Assembly (NCBI GenBank): GCA_027493615.1
Contig: JAOSKK010000036.1
Span: 310,001-374,000, forward strand
Reading direction: 5' to 3'
Length of the DNA: 64,000 bases
DNA from: Verrucomicrobiota bacterium
GTDB taxonomy: Bacteria; Verrucomicrobiota; Verrucomicrobiia; Limisphaerales; J093
Of the stretch, positions 29,954 through 39,183 are shown piece by piece. The notes beneath the pieces are model-generated. The model had not been told where the DNA came from and did not search any database. It worked only from the letters and a program-made list of their open reading frames with translations. Each line of letters opens with the position of its first letter. The stretch's first letter is position 1. The position numbers and the translations under genes are program-made.

Positions 29954-30132
29954 GGCGAAAGCATATCACGGACAACAGGTGTAACCGCCATCGTGGCTTT
30001 GCCCCGCCGCCTTTGCGGGCTCAACCGCCATCCCTCGGATTGGATCACGGCGTGTGCTTTCGGTTCTGGTGTTTGTCTGTCTCATAAAACCTGCTGAGTT
30101 CATTTGCTTTTCGCGAGATTTGGCGTTCCGAG

Positions 30133-30840
30133 TCAACTCACGGCGATGAGCGAAACCGGCCGGTTGCGGTCGTCACGCGCGACGCCGCTTGCCTTGGGGT
30201 CCAGCGTCGGTGTGCCGTCCACAATGAACAGGTAACGGTGATGGCCGTGGGGCAGTTCCAAACTGGCCATCCAGCGGCCGTCGGGCATCTGCTTCATTGG
30301 AGTGGCTGCGGGGTCCCATTCATTAAAATCACCCACGAGCCTCACACTCTTGGCCTCCGGGGCCTCGCAGAAGAAGTTCACGTGATGGCGAGTCCGTTTT
30401 GCGGAGTAACGCTCCGGCGGAGTGGCGGCCTTGGGTTCACGAGTGACAGTGTCTATGTTCTTCGCCGCTTGAGGAGCGGGAGACTTGGAGTCGCCGACGC
30501 GGGAGACGGCGCGCAACTTCGCGAGAATCGCTTCCTTGCTGGCCGCCCCCACAACTTTGTCGAGCAGGTTTCCGGCGAGGAAATAAAGCAGCGTGGGAAC
30601 CGATTGAATTCCGTACTGCAGGCTCAGGTCGGGATGGTCGTCGGCGTTGACCTTGACCACCTTTACGTTCCCGGCGCACGCGGACGCGACTGCACCTAGC
30701 ACTGAATCAAGCCCGCGGCAGCGCCGGCTCCACGGCGCCCAGAACGCGACTAAAACCGGCTGGTTCGACTTCAGAACCTGCGACTCGAAATCCGCCTGGT
30801 TGACATCAACTGTGGGCGTTTTGTTTTGGTTCGTGTTCAT
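30133..30840 (-). CDS. thioredoxin-like domain fused to a CBM48/AMPK-type glycogen-binding domain
   Basis: 235 residues from the ATG at 30,840, which has GGGAG seven bases upstream; a longer GTG start is less likely. Residues 8-115 form a thioredoxin fold (VLVAFWAPW, VNADDHPDLSLQYGIQSVPT with the cis-Pro), but the active site reads W-S-R-R-C (37-41): the attacking Cys is Ser and only the second Cys remains. After a linker, residues 150-235 are an isoamylase-N/AMPK-beta type E-set domain (VRLVGDFNEWDPAATPM, DGRWMASLELPHGHHRYLFI). The same pair exists as two separate overlapping genes at 46,746-47,431. It cannot be an ordinary disulfide reductase; a carbohydrate-linked redox or scaffold role is inference. 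Confidence 0.85.
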   Translation of the reverse strand: MNTNQNKTPTVDVNQADFESQVLKSNQPVLVAFWAPWSRRCRGLDSVLGAVASACAGNVKVVKVNADDHPDLSLQYGIQSVPTLLYFLAGNLLDKVVGAASKEAILAKLRAVSRVGDSKSPAPQAAKNIDTVTREPKAATPPERYSAKRTRHHVNFFCEAPEAKSVRLVGDFNEWDPAATPMKQMPDGRWMASLELPHGHHRYLFIVDGTPTLDPKASGVARDDRNRPVSLIAVS

Positions 30841-30868
30841 ATTCGTCTCCCAGACCTTTTCATTTAGC

Positions 30869-31349
30869 TCATTGGTCTGGGTCGCCGGGTTTGTCTGGAT
30901 TGTTCGTGCTGCCACCCCCTTCTAATTCTAAACCATCTTGGCGAGGCAAGGTCTTCGTCGAGAACTGAAACAAACCCCGGAGGGCCATGCGCAACTGGTG
31001 GTGCAGGTCTTTCCCCCTTCAAAACAAAGCCGTCCGCTCCCGCAGCCTCTGTCAGCGTCTTGCACGCCGGCGTGTCATTGGATGTGATTATGATTACAAA
31101 CGGCGGGTCTTGGACCTGCTTTATGCATCGAGTGGCGTTGATGCCGTTCATACGGGGCATGCTGTAGTCCATCAAGACCAGTTCCGGCTTGAGATTGAGC
31201 GTCTGTCTGACTGCCTGGCTGCCGTCGGTCACGCTGCCAACGAGTGTGAAGTAACCTTCCGCCTCCAGAATCTGCGCAAGGATTCTCAGCATCACGGGAG
31301 AGTCGTCGGCGATCAGCACTCGGACTTTTCTCGTTTCCCGATCGTCCAT
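30869..31349 (-). CDS. stand-alone response regulator receiver protein, frameshift near the C terminus
   Basis: CheY-like receiver with no output domain. Acidic pair in VRVLIADDSPVMLRI, phospho-acceptor Asp in LVLMDYSMPRMNG, Thr in IIITSND and Lys in GFVLKG. Near 31,008 one extra A shifts the frame; the alternative frame gives LHHQLRMALRGLFQF and a stop at 30,869 and agrees with the paralogue at 37,065-37,514. No histidine kinase is in the window, so the phospho-donor is unknown. Confidence 0.85.
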
Positions 31350-31414
31350 GGCTGGGTGTGTTGCGGCGCTAACGGCAAGGTGTGGTTCAATGCGGTGCGA
31401 GGGGTGCAGACCCG

Positions 31415-32041
31415 TCAGGGCAGGGATGCACCCGTTCCATGCGCGAGCACCTCACCCAGCGGGAGCCGGGGTTTACGCGGCCAGTTGCCCGACGCGGAAT
31501 GGCCCACCGCAAGCAGCATCACGGGCAGATAACGCTCGGCAATCTGGAACTCCCGTTTCACGCCTACCGGATCGAAGCCGATCATCGGACCGGAGACAAG
31601 CCCCTTGGCTTCGGCGGCCAACATCAGCGTCATCGCCGCCATCGCGGCCGAGCGAATGGCTTCATCCCGCTGCGCCGCTGGATTTGCATACATCTGGGTG
31701 GCCATCCCGACCATGTTGTCCGCCGTCGTTTGGTCGAAAATGCCGGCCTGGACCGACTGCATAAGGATGTCAGGCAGCCTCGTGTGGGCCTGCAGATCAC
31801 CCAACACGATGAAGGTCACGGCGGCATCCGCCACTTTCTGTTGCCCGTAGGCCACCGCTTTGAGGCGTTCCTTGTCCTGCTGCTCGGTGACGGCAATGAA
31901 GCGCCAGTGTTGCAGGTTGAACGAAGAGGGGGCTTGCGTGGCGCAGGCGACCAGTTCCTCGACTTCGGCGCGCGACAGCGGTTGGGCCGGGTCAAACCGG
32001 TTGGCCGAGATTCTTCGATTGATGGTTTCAAGTGTATTCAT
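31415..32041 (-). CDS. nitroreductase-family FMN oxidoreductase
   Basis: About 208 residues from ATG at 32,041. Starts TLETINRRISANRFDP, with the FMN-binding loop APSSFNLQHWRFIAV and later AAMTLMLAAEAKGLVSGPM and GFDPVGVKREF. The family reduces nitro compounds, quinones or acts in stress detoxification with NAD(P)H. It lies between the lipid A deacylase and the response regulator on the same strand; upstream in-frame sequence to 32,188 looks non-coding. Confidence 0.88.
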   Translation of the reverse strand: MNTLETINRRISANRFDPAQPLSRAEVEELVACATQAPSSFNLQHWRFIAVTEQQDKERLKAVAYGQQKVADAAVTFIVLGDLQAHTRLPDILMQSVQAGIFDQTTADNMVGMATQMYANPAAQRDEAIRSAAMAAMTLMLAAEAKGLVSGPMIGFDPVGVKREFQIAERYLPVMLLAVGHSASGNWPRKPRLPLGEVLAHGTGASLP

Positions 32042-32115
32042 TGGTTTTGAGTGTTTAAACAATGCTTTCATTGCTTTCATACGTTTCGATGTTTGAGTCT
32101 TGACTGGGGTTGCTT

Positions 32116-33216
32116 TCAAAACAGGTAGCTCACGGTGAGGGCGCCGAATTCCGAGTAATCCCGTTGTCCCTCGAATTCCTTGCCCCAAAATAGGTAGCTG
32201 AAGGAAGCGACTACGTGGCGGTTCCCGACGGCGATACCCACTCCAGCCGCCGGAACGAAGAACTTCTTGTCCACGCTGGGGCTGTCGGTGAAGGTGTTTC
32301 CGTCAAGGGTGATGTCTCTCAAAACGAAATTGGCCATTGCGCCGCCGTATATGGAGAAGCCCCAAGGCGAAGCTGATCTGCTACTGCCAGCCCACATTGG
32401 CGGTGGCATGTGCCCCATCCCACGCGCCAAGGTTGGGCCGAAATTGTCGGGCATGTTGTAGCCGAAACGTATCAACCCGGCAATCTCACCCTGGGTAAGG
32501 ACGTTGCCCAGCCAGGCACCCGCGACGGAGAGCGCCTCCACTGACCACCGTTCACGCTCGCCAGCCAGTCGGAACTTGCGGCGATACTCGTATGCAAAGT
32601 TGAAAATAGGTTCGTTTTCCAACTGGTAATCCCAACCCTGGGGCTGCTCCCAGCCTCCGAGATCATGAATCCACCGCTGCGTTTCTTCGGCCAAAGACCA
32701 AGGGCCAACGACACCCGTCATGAACTTGAGTCCGTGGTAGGAATTGGAGCGTTCCACATGCAATGTCAGTCCAAGGGAGAGGATGCCCGCGTAAGGGCGG
32801 TCATTCGGATCTGGCACGCTGAGGGACTTATCGGCCGGCGTGAACATGGCCTGGGTTGCGTCATAAGTGACCGTACGGCGTCCACGACCCCAAGGCAACC
32901 AATCTGCAACCGGGTCCATCCAACTGGGACCAGTGTGGGACACGGCCAGAGAAACGCCATCGGTGTAGAACCGATCATTCCCGCCGAACGTGTCGTTTTC
33001 CCAGCGAACTGAAACGGACCAAAGACGACTGGGTGCAGCGACGGCGTCCGAGACAGGGTCATCAGGCTCGGTACCGGATGCAGAATGCTTGCTTGAAACC
33101 ACAACTGCAAAAAGGACCGTGACTCTCGCGCAAGCCAACATCGTGGAGCAGACAAGCGACACTCGATTCCGCCGAGGTCCGGGCTGAAGTCTGTCTGCTG
33201 TGTTAAGTCGTCTCAT
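32116..33216 (-). CDS. LpxR-family lipid A 3'-O-deacylase (outer-membrane beta-barrel)
   Basis: 366 residues with an N-terminal hydrophobic export signal around residues 25-45. The LpxR signature is present: VRWENDTFGGNDRFYTDGVS (the Asn-Asp catalytic region and YTxG), then NDRPYAGILSLGLTL, and alternating beta-strand patterns ending in aromatic YLF, as in outer-membrane barrels. LpxR removes the 3'-acyloxyacyl group of lipid A. The start overlaps the thioesterase stop (ATGA at 33,213-33,216). A second, unrelated lipid A deacylase (PagL type) is at 35.7-36.6 kb. Confidence 0.85.
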   Translation of the reverse strand: MRRLNTADRLQPGPRRNRVSLVCSTMLACARVTVLFAVVVSSKHSASGTEPDDPVSDAVAAPSRLWSVSVRWENDTFGGNDRFYTDGVSLAVSHTGPSWMDPVADWLPWGRGRRTVTYDATQAMFTPADKSLSVPDPNDRPYAGILSLGLTLHVERSNSYHGLKFMTGVVGPWSLAEETQRWIHDLGGWEQPQGWDYQLENEPIFNFAYEYRRKFRLAGERERWSVEALSVAGAWLGNVLTQGEIAGLIRFGYNMPDNFGPTLARGMGHMPPPMWAGSSRSASPWGFSIYGGAMANFVLRDITLDGNTFTDSPSVDKKFFVPAAGVGIAVGNRHVVASFSYLFWGKEFEGQRDYSEFGALTVSYLF

Positions 33217-33683
33217 TCGTTGAAGTTGGTTAGTCGCGCCAACTGCTCCGGCTTCAGCACAATGAATAGCCCTTCGCTGCTCGCGCAGAGCGCGCCTTCA
33301 GCGTCGGTCATCCGTGCGCGCGTATGGATTTTGCGGCCATGAATCGCTTCGACGCGCGCTTTAATGGTCGCCGTCATGCCGATTGGGACCATCTTCCGGA
33401 AATCGACCGTGATCCGTGCGGCGATAACTCGGTGGCCAGCATGCCATGCGGCCGCACCCATCGCCTCGTCGAGCACGGAAGCGATGCTCCCGCCATGCGC
33501 GTGTCCAGGCGGCCCCTCGGTGCCGGCGCCGAACCACACGCGCGCCACAAGCGTGTCGTCACTGGCACGGTGGAAGTGGTAGACGCGCAAGCGTTCGCTG
33601 TGCGGATTGTTCGGGATCCACGCACCGCCAGAGCCGATCCCTTTAAATGGATCAAGAGGAGTGAGGGGCGAATCAGATGACAT
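33213..33683 (-). CDS. hotdog-fold thioesterase (PaaI-like)
   Basis: 156 residues from MSSDSPLTP; longer in-frame starts reach 33,785. The hotdog signature GHAHGGSIASVLDEAMGAAA holds the HGG and acidic catalytic residues; ARITVDFRKMVPIG is the second strand motif. These enzymes hydrolyse acyl-CoA thioesters. Co-translation with the LpxR gene suggests a link to acyl chains, but that is inference. Confidence 0.85.
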   Translation of the reverse strand: MSSDSPLTPLDPFKGIGSGGAWIPNNPHSERLRVYHFHRASDDTLVARVWFGAGTEGPPGHAHGGSIASVLDEAMGAAAWHAGHRVIAARITVDFRKMVPIGMTATIKARVEAIHGRKIHTRARMTDAEGALCASSEGLFIVLKPEQLARLTNFNE

Positions 33684-33875
33684 TGCCGCCATTTTGAATG
33701 CTTTGAGCCCCATTCCTTCCCGGGCATGCGGCTTTGTGGACCGGTTGAGCTTCAAGATGGCCATCCTTCCCACCCAAGCAGGCATAAGGAAGTCCCGGCA
33801 AAAGCATTGAGCACTGCATGCTCAGCAAAGACCGGGGAAAACAGTTCGGTCACAGGGTGGCCTTCGTGGCCTTTC

Positions 33876-34077
33876 TCAGCGTGCTTGACGTTTTCCCTGG
33901 TCTTTGAGTAAGCGTCCGCCTCGCGCGACGTTCTCATGGGAGTTTTCATGCAGAATCAGGATGATTTTCTCTTCCGGCCAGTCATAAGCCTGTGCGACCG
34001 CACGAGTGATCACTGTGGCTAGGTGGCGCTTACGTTTCCCTGCAAGTCGGGGGACCTTCAATGATGATGGTCGGCAT
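33876..34077 (-). CDS. 4-oxalocrotonate tautomerase-family protein, one frameshift
   Basis: Small tautomerase of about 67 residues. The N terminus MPTIIIEGPP has the catalytic Pro directly after Met; after one base missing in a run of C near 34,055 the second frame gives GKRKRHLATVITRAVAQAYD, WPEEKIILILHENSHENVAR and GGRLL, as in the 4-OT family. Too short and broken to be found as one open frame. Function probably detoxification of aromatic or unsaturated acids. Confidence 0.8.
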
Positions 34078-34133
34078 CTCGATATGGACGTTAATAGTAT
34101 GAGGGACCGACAGAGTAACCGCCAATACGAGGG

Positions 34134-34376
34134 TTAGAGGTGGCCCCCGAAAGGTCCGCCAACTGCCGGGTAGCCCGTGTTGGGATTGTATTTCCACGGG
34201 TCGGCATCCTCTCGGGAAGAGACCGATGCGCACCCGTTGAGGAGCAGAAAAGCCGCAGCGAAGCAAAGGACAAAGAGCCATCCTCTGGCCCTGACGCGAC
34301 CTTCCGAAGAGGTCAATCCCGATGGTAAGCTCTCCGATTTAGAGATCATTGAGGTTCTATGTTTTTTCATGTTCAT
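34134..34376 (-). CDS. small lipoprotein
   Basis: 80 residues. A basic N terminus, a hydrophobic stretch (WLFVLCFAAAFLLL) and the lipobox LLNGC followed by ASVSS predict lipidation at Cys. The mature part is only about 32 residues and contains DADPWKYNPNTGYPA. The same kind of motif (DADPWNTDPKTGYPA) is encoded at about 36,600-36,660. No known function. Confidence 0.65.
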   Translation of the reverse strand: MNMKKHRTSMISKSESLPSGLTSSEGRVRARGWLFVLCFAAAFLLLNGCASVSSREDADPWKYNPNTGYPAVGGPFGGHL

Positions 34377-34703
34377 CTTATGAGGTTTCTAATTCATGCT
34401 CTGTTTGCGCAAATTCGTCTGCGTGTGACGCAAGCCTCGCACCCTGCCTCGAACGTTGGGAAAGACGGAAGAGAGGATGCGCTCGTGCTACTGGCCGAGG
34501 GGGAGGAACTCGGTCAGTTCCGGTGGGCGGACGAAATGCTCGGGAGGATGCCGGCATCGCCCGCTTGAGACGCGCACGCTTCCAAAAACTGTTTCGTTCA
34601 AGCATCGGACTTTTCAGGATACAGAATTGGCCGACGCGGTAATTCTCCGATTGCCACGATCTCGGAACGATGTCTGCCGCCCAGCTTCTCATGGGAGGAA
34701 TGG
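34377..34703. other. stretch without a recognised gene
   Basis: About 330 bases between the lipoprotein and the next minus-strand gene. Several short frames are open but none has family features or a good start context. Confidence 0.4.
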
Positions 34704-34958
34704 TCATGAAGGGGATTTTGGAGTTGGCATCCTATTCTCCTCCCGCCCAAGTTGGTCCGTGAACGCGAAAACAAACGCTGTCCTGGTAGCGACGAGCAAG
34801 GCGTGGTCGGGAGAGGCCATGACGCGAGCCAGCAATTTTCCGAGTTGCGCCCCGCCGTCGCGTTCAACCGTGGTGAACGGCTGGACACAAAACACAGTCG
34901 CTGGGTCGTCGGCAATTGCCTGGTTTATCTCCAGGCGGCGTTGGATTTCTTCACGCAT
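34704..34958 (-). CDS. small unknown protein
   Basis: 84 residues (MREEIQRRLEINQAIADDPA ... TPKSPS). A helical N terminus and a predicted alpha/beta middle (VFCVQPFTTVERDGG, HALLVATRTAFVFAFTDQLG). The ATG overlaps the stop of the upstream gene by eight bases, which supports it being real and co-expressed. Not recognised. Confidence 0.5.
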   Translation of the reverse strand: MREEIQRRLEINQAIADDPATVFCVQPFTTVERDGGAQLGKLLARVMASPDHALLVATRTAFVFAFTDQLGREENRMPTPKSPS

Positions 34959-35700
34959 TGGGGGTCCCTTCCATGTTCGCGGGTGTTGCATTACGACATT
35001 CTGAATGAACTTCTTTGTCACTGGATGCGGACAGGATGCGCTGGGCGACTCGCTGAAGTTCCGAGGCAATCGGCTCGGACGGGGCCGAGGTTAATTCCCG
35101 GTCCATCCCCGCCCACGTGAGCGCTATGAGGGTCACTCTCTCCGTGGCCAGCAGTTCCAGGGAAATCGCGACTTTCTTTCGACCGTCCCAATGTTCATCC
35201 CCGGTTTGGAGGCGCTCAATCAATAGCTTCTTCGCCAGTTCAGCATTCATTACTTCTCCGCGGCGGGTTCCATCCTTAGCAATGAGGTCTAGCCAATGTG
35301 TCTTCTGCTGCGCCAACTCGCCGGGCGCGATCAGCGGCTCAAAATAGATGGCGTCCGGTTGCAGGTGGACACTGAAACCCACTCGCAGGTCGGAGTTTCT
35401 GCTGGAAGCACGCACGGTCACATAACCTTGCGGTCCAGCGTTGTAGAATTGCTCGAAGCTCACTTGGCCTAGAGCTCGCACAATCTGGCCCTGGAGTTCC
35501 GCCAACCGCCGAACCAGAAGGTCCTGGGTAGCTAGCCCAGCGCTTTCGGCCTGTTTGCGAAACGCGCGAATCAGCGTGTCCTTTGAACAGCCCTGATGCC
35601 TCAGGGGCGTTGAGTTCTCAAAAACCAGCCGGTCCTTCGCGGATAAGGGTTTTCCACAGACCAAGCATGCGCTGAGTACTGCAGTTTTTGGGGGTTGCAT
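34951..35700 (-). CDS. unknown protein with an N-terminal Cys pair (zinc-ribbon-like)
   Basis: About 249 residues. Near the N terminus ACLVCGKPLSAKDRLVFENS has a CxxC and HQGCSKDTL another Cys, suggesting a small zinc site. The remainder is soluble alpha/beta with no known signature (GYVTVRASSRNSDLRVGFSV, HWLDLIAKDGTRRGEVMNAE). In series with the PagL-like gene upstream (12 bases) and the small gene downstream. Function unknown. Confidence 0.6.
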   Translation of the reverse strand: MQPPKTAVLSACLVCGKPLSAKDRLVFENSTPLRHQGCSKDTLIRAFRKQAESAGLATQDLLVRRLAELQGQIVRALGQVSFEQFYNAGPQGYVTVRASSRNSDLRVGFSVHLQPDAIYFEPLIAPGELAQQKTHWLDLIAKDGTRRGEVMNAELAKKLLIERLQTGDEHWDGRKKVAISLELLATERVTLIALTWAGMDRELTSAPSEPIASELQRVAQRILSASSDKEVHSECRNATPANMEGTPNA

Positions 35701-35711
35701 GAGAGATCGCT

Positions 35712-36607
35712 TCAAAAGAACCAAGTCAAGCCACCACTGAACAGGAGCGAATTCACGCCGTGGTTGGGGCTGTCAATTCCCGCGTTGGACAAGTGCATGT
35801 AGCGCGCCTGGAAGACAACAGCAGTATTTTGGCGCCATCTCCACTCCAAGCCAACGCCGCCCTGGAGATTGAATTCAAAGATCGTGCTGAGGTCTGGGTG
35901 CCCTATGTCGGTTGCGGTAAAACCCGCGCCCGCATCCAGAAATGGTGTCCACTGCGAGTCCGGCATCAACCGGTATCGCAGCATTGGCGTGAGTCCAACC
36001 AGATAGGCGGCTTCCGGACGATACTGCGCTCCCGCCCAGAGTTCCCCGCCAACTCCAGATGATGCAACAACGGAGCGGGTGTTGACTCGTCACGATTCAA
36101 CAGTTTGCCAATACGCAGAGCGCCGACAGCCAGATCATGTGCTTGGCTGCTGCCCAGGCCGTTGATGCCGAAACCCGCTCCGAACGTAAACCCCATTTGC
36201 CAATTGGAGCACAGCAATGCTGGATGCTCGATAGACTCTAACCGATCGGACGTCGTCTTGGTGGTCAGGGGTACAGACGATGAATCGAAGTTCTGGCCAG
36301 CGGCCGGGAACACCGAAAACGAAAGCAGGACAGGCAGGATGCCTTTCCTCAAACTAACGCCACCCTCATGCTGGTTGGAGACGAACGCCTTACTGCTGGC
36401 CGCCATCTCTGGATCGCTTTTCGAAAGGAGGGCCTTCGACACAGACGGCTGGGCGGTGGTAAGCGGCTTGGCAGAACGCCGACGGACCCGGGATTCAGAT
36501 TGCTGGTCGTTTTCCAACCCACCTCGCTCCCTGGCCGGCTGGTTATGCCAAACAAGGCCGTAAAAGACGGCCAAGAGGACAACTGTCGTCACTAGTGTTG
36601 GAGACAT
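35712..36607 (-). CDS. PagL-family lipid A 3-O-deacylase, one frameshift
   Basis: The C-terminal half is typical of PagL: PFLDAGAGFTATDIG, LQGGVGLEWRW and the catalytic His-x-Ser in RYMHLSNAGIDSPNHG, ending in GGLTWFF as outer-membrane barrels do. One G missing near 36,055 splits it; adding it gives ELWAGAQYRPEAAYLVGL. The N-terminal ~95 residues are odd: a first membrane helix (VTTVVLLAVFYGLVW), a charged segment, then what looks like the real signal peptide (GILPVLLSFSVFPAAGQ). The true PagL start may therefore lie near 36,350, with a separate small protein upstream. Confidence 0.75.
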
Positions 36608-37064
36608 AATCGCCGGATAACCGGTCTTCGGATCAGTATTCCAGGGATCAGCATCGACAAGTTAGGCCGTCGGCTGCTGGCCCGGCTTGGTTGAACAGGC
36701 GCCTCTTTCGTGGCCCGCGTCTCCGTAGTGTCGCATTGCTCGGGAACCAGTCTCTTCCACGGGCTCAAATTGAGGGGAAGCGCACCAGGGCGCGGCCGGT
36801 TGAGGGGGCCAATGCAACCGACTGGCGCGGGGGAGATATCACCAGGACGCCCGGGGCCGGGGCGTGCCGCGTGGACCGATTCGGTGCGCTTCCCAAATGA
36901 CATTTGTATTGGGACGACGTGGAGAAACCTGAGGTTGTGCTTCTGCAGAACCGGCTGGCAAAACTCCATTGTTTGCCAGATCAGGAGCTGAATCGGCAAT
37001 CGCCGCGCATCAATCAAGTGCGGCATCGACACTGTTTTCTTGAGGGTCTTCATAGACACAAACC
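36608..37064 (-). other. weakly coding stretch between response regulator and PagL-like gene
   Basis: An open frame of up to 155 codons (36,592-37,059) has unusual composition and is not convincing. Its 3' end holds an alternative frame with ACSTKPGQQPT and, further, DADPWNTDPKTGYPA, similar to the small lipoprotein at 34.1 kb, so a short frameshifted lipoprotein may be present. Confidence 0.35.
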
Positions 37065-37514
37065 TCAGCTAGGAGAATCGTTAGTCCTTTTCCGTGCTCC
37101 GCCCGAGTCGAAGAACTCTCGAAGTGTAGCTGTCAAGCGGCGCTGGATATCCCCTCCTTTGAGGAGGAAACCGTCGGCACCCGCGGCCCCGGCCATTGAC
37201 CGCAAACCCGGGTTGTCGTCCGAAGTAATGACCACGATGACAGGCGGGTCCTCGAAGGTCTTGATGCATTTCGTGGCTTGTATGCCGTCCAGATCTGGCA
37301 AGCGATAATCAATAAGTATCAATCCCGGATGCAAGGTATGGGCGAGCCGGAGCGCTTGGGTTCCGTCTGTTGCGGTCCCGACAATCTCGTAACGGTTCGT
37401 CTTTGTGAGAATCCGGGTGAGGATTTGCAGCATAAGTTGGGAATCATCCACGATCAAAGTTCTCACTGGGAGTGTAGTGCGCATCGCCATGGTTCCGATG
37501 CCGCTCGTTTTCAT
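37065..37514 (-). CDS. stand-alone response regulator receiver protein
   Basis: 149 residues, intact. Receiver residues: TLIVDDSQLMLQIL (acidic pair), LILIDYRLPDLDG (phospho-acceptor Asp), VVITSDD (Thr) and GFLLKGGDI (Lys). No output domain. It resembles the receiver at 30,869-31,349, so the two are likely duplicates. Its start overlaps the stop of the tetR gene (ATGA at 37,511-37,514), which suggests a receiver and repressor working on the same process. Confidence 0.88.
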   Translation of the reverse strand: MKTSGIGTMAMRTTLPVRTLIVDDSQLMLQILTRILTKTNRYEIVGTATDGTQALRLAHTLHPGLILIDYRLPDLDGIQATKCIKTFEDPPVIVVITSDDNPGLRSMAGAAGADGFLLKGGDIQRRLTATLREFFDSGGARKRTNDSPS

Positions 37515-38217
37515 GGGGCGGAATCTCTCTGCTGTCCGAAGTGTTTAGGGAAGCGACCACCAGCCTTTTCAACTCTCCTCTCCTTGCCTTTTCTCGGCCC
37601 AAGCTGAAATGCAGGGTTCTCAAGGGCTCCAAGCGAAAGGCTGACGACATGCCGGGCCAGAGCGTCACTGCTCACGCTCGCCATTCCACCTTTAGGGAAA
37701 ATGATGGAGAGGGCATCCTGCGCGGCGCAAAAGAACACACACTGGCTGAGCACGCTCAATGCTGTCAGACGAACAGTATTCGGGTCCCCGCCAGGAGCAA
37801 GCAACTGTCTGACCGCCGACTCCAGGAGAACCAGATCCTGCTGGAACCCCGAACTGACCAGACCGGACCTGTCCACAGCCGGTTCCACCAGTTCCCGGGC
37901 TGCAAGTTTGGCGACCCATTGGCTTTCTCCGCTCAATCTTCGGAACAACGATTCGACAGTTGCCTTGAGCCGCTGTCCCGGTGTCATTTGTTGAGCTAAC
38001 AAAGCCACAATCTCTGGCGGCGTTCTAAGCCCTTGGCAAGCCTCCTGTACCACCATCGCGTAGAGTTCTTGCTTGCCATGAAAGTAGTAGCAGACACTGG
38101 CGATGTTGACGTTCGCTTCATGGCAGATTTCTCGAATATGAGTGCCCCGAAAACCTCTCTCCGCGAATAGTCGGGAAGCCGCAGCCAGGACCTGCTGCCT
38201 CCGGTCGGAACTCTTAA

Positions 38218-39183
38218 GAGCGTGTCTGAAAAAGAGTGAGACGAGCGCATGACGTTACGCGAGTCGGCGCAGTTGAATACGGATCATAGCCAGGTGGATC
38301 CACGCCTCTGCACTGGCCTCCGTGCGTTCATAGTCCCTCACCAAGCGTCGATGACGCATCAGCCAGGCGAACGTCCGCTCGACGACCCAACGTCGCGGCA
38401 GCACCTCGAAACCTCGAACGTCATCGGATCGTTTCACCACCGCGACTGCGATCTTCGGCCATCGTTGCTGGACCCAATCGCTGAACGCCTGACCGGTGTA
38501 GCCGCCGTCGACCCAAAGGCGGCGCAGGCGGGTCAGCCAGCCGGCCACCTGCTCCAGCACCGTCTGTGCCCCCTGCCGCTCCGGGCAACTGGCCGGGCTG
38601 ACCGAGACGCCCAGTACCAACCCCAACGTATCCACCAGCAGGTGCCGCTTGCGCCCTTTGATCCGCTTGCCCGCATCATACCCCACCGCGCCACCATGCC
38701 CGTCGGACTTCACACTTTGACTATCCAGCACGGCGGCGCTGGGCTGGTCCTGACGGCCCTCTTCCCGACGCACCCCAATGCGCAGGACGTCGTTGATCGC
38801 CGCCCAGGTGTGATCTCGGGTCCACGTCCAGAATACATGATACACGGTCTTCCACGGGGGAAAACCCAACGGGAGCAGTCGCCAGGGGATGCCACCCTTC
38901 AGGACGTAGAGAATGGCATTAAGGATGAGCCGTCGGTCGGTGCGAGGGCGGCCTCGCTTGCGTGCCTTGGGCAACATCGATTCCAGGTAATCCCACTGCA
39001 TGTTCGTAAGATCCGAGTCGTAGGTAGCGTTTTTCACCGCCCGACAGCGGCTTCGCCGAGAAGGTGGCCGCGCTACCTATCCGCTCGTGTCAAGTTTCAT
39101 CGTGCTGCGTCGCAAGATTGCCTTCCGCGCCGGGCCAAGCATCCATACTCAAGCCTCTGCTTCAGGCTTTTTCAGACACGCTC
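38218..39183 (-). mobile_element. IS5-family insertion sequence, 966 bp, with terminal inverted repeats and TAA target duplication
   Basis: The left end GAGCGTGTCTGAAAAAG is the exact reverse complement of the right end CTTTTTCAGACACGCTC. A TAA triplet flanks both sides (38,215-38,217 and 39,184-39,186), a 3-bp duplication as made by IS427-like IS5 elements. It carries a single transposase gene and is complete. Confidence 0.92.
38255..39037 (-). CDS. IS5-family DDE transposase
   Basis: 260 residues, intact. An N-terminal DUF4096-like part (LTNMQWDYLESMLPKARKRG, PWRLLPLGFPPWKTVYHVFW) is followed by the DDE domain: AAVLDSQSVKSDGHGG (first Asp), LRRLWVDGGYTGQAF (second Asp) and RRWVVERTFAWLMRHRRLVR (Glu in the Y-(2)-R-(3)-E-(6)-K-like motif). 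Intact ends and frame suggest recent transposition. Confidence 0.93.
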   Translation of the reverse strand: MKNATYDSDLTNMQWDYLESMLPKARKRGRPRTDRRLILNAILYVLKGGIPWRLLPLGFPPWKTVYHVFWTWTRDHTWAAINDVLRIGVRREEGRQDQPSAAVLDSQSVKSDGHGGAVGYDAGKRIKGRKRHLLVDTLGLVLGVSVSPASCPERQGAQTVLEQVAGWLTRLRRLWVDGGYTGQAFSDWVQQRWPKIAVAVVKRSDDVRGFEVLPRRWVVERTFAWLMRHRRLVRDYERTEASAEAWIHLAMIRIQLRRLA

